NCBI GenBank assembly: GCA_016714935.1
Contig: JADKBU010000014.1
Span: 53,540 to 117,539 of the forward strand
Reading direction: 5' to 3'
Source: Candidatus Accumulibacter propinquus
GTDB taxonomy: Bacteria; Pseudomonadota; Gammaproteobacteria; Burkholderiales; Rhodocyclaceae
DNA length: 64,000 nucleotides
The notes under the pieces were generated by a model. It was not told the origin of the DNA. It did not search any database and saw only the letters and a list, made by a program, of their open reading frames with translations. This document shows, piece after piece, positions 63,841-64,000 of the stretch; within the stretch, counting starts at the first letter, position 1; each line of letters begins with the position of its first letter. A program made the position numbers and the translations under genes.

Positions 63841-64000
63841 TGCTTTTCTCCTTGTTTAGTGTGAATCCGAGTTTAACTACTGTGCGGCCGAGTGCCGGCC
63901 CGGGAGGCTCAACGTCAAAGCTCAGGGACGCGCCGATTGCGGAGCGTCCCAAAAAAGAGCAAAATAGGGGACAAACCACGGTTATCTTGTTTCTTCTGCT
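63841..64000. other. Intergenic end of window with a repeat-like motif
   Basis: No gene is visible. A stretch AATAGGGGACAAACCACGG (63963-63981) recalls sequences I associate with REP/RAYT-type transposase genes, which may begin outside the window. The preceding hairpin (63926-63950) has no U tract on either strand. Confidence 0.35.

Noticed and set aside
63926..63950. Inverted repeat GGGACGC...GCGTCCC as a terminator
   Set aside because: The A run follows the stem on the plus strand and would precede it on the minus strand, so it does not form a U tract after the hairpin in either direction.

Overview
The window is about 62% G+C chromosomal DNA from a betaproteobacterium. It most resembles the Rhodocyclales, and within them 'Candidatus Accumulibacter'-like polyphosphate- and PHA-accumulating bacteria. 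That placement is an inference from gene content and protein character: trxA-rho-rpmE, rpsO-pnp-dksA, FNR/HemN, a PHA granule protein, a phasin, PhaA and a glycogen operon. No rRNA, tRNA, CRISPR array, prophage or replication origin was found. One IS3-family insertion sequence is present.

Layout. 1-3.8 kb: a truncated CHASE/multi-PAS sensor gene, absent from simple start-to-stop ORF lists because its end lies off the window, followed by a damaged IS3 element. 3.8-13.4 kb: housekeeping genes (fadD, fdxA, trxA, rho, rpmE, a membrane glycosyltransferase, orn, an M48 protease, phhB, rsgA). 13.4-21.2 kb: a storage-lipid neighbourhood with a PHA-system protein, an acyl-CoA-binding protein, a wax-ester synthase/DGAT, a TPR protein, a TetR regulator, a patatin lipase, a phasin and a 661-residue fatty-acyl-CoA reductase. 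21.4-25.7 kb: proQ, rpsO, pnp, dksA. 25.9-34.7 kb: two unknown genes, then cysB divergent from a sulfate-assimilation operon (frameshifted TauE-like exporter, cysI, DUF934, cysH, cysD, cysN). 35-37.5 kb: phaA between two decayed genes, a WYL regulator with an internal deletion and a CobD/CbiB-like pseudogene with two in-frame stops. 37.7-40.5 kb: small unknowns, a NUDIX hydrolase, a retropepsin-like protease and a universal stress protein. 40.7-50.2 kb: a low-oxygen block (hemerythrin, DUF2249, multi-pass membrane protein, SirB2-like protein, FNR, HemN, TauE/SafE-like protein, CopA, CopZ) and then selD. 50.2-57.7 kb: a minus-strand operon pgi-pgm-glgC-glgA-DUF1015. 58-64 kb: bacteriohemerythrin, lexA with its own SOS box, a membrane protein, and two exported proteins (NHL propeller and DUF1254/DUF1214).

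Two themes tie the genes together. The first is carbon storage: the window encodes steps of PHA metabolism and granule coating, glycogen synthesis, and a plausible complete acyl-CoA to fatty alcohol to wax-ester route (FadD, acyl-CoA reductase, WS/DGAT). The second is low-oxygen control: three FNR/Anr boxes (before uspA, before the hemerythrin operon, and between fnr and hemN) all sit about 62-63 bases ahead of a start codon, each with a matching -10 hexamer about 31-32 bases downstream. This is the geometry of class II FNR-activated promoters and suggests a local regulon.

No wholly new system can be claimed from sequence reading alone. The best leads are the wax-ester branch in a PHA-type organism, the FNR promoter set with its hemerythrin/DUF2249/membrane cassette, and the cluster of eroded genes around phaA.
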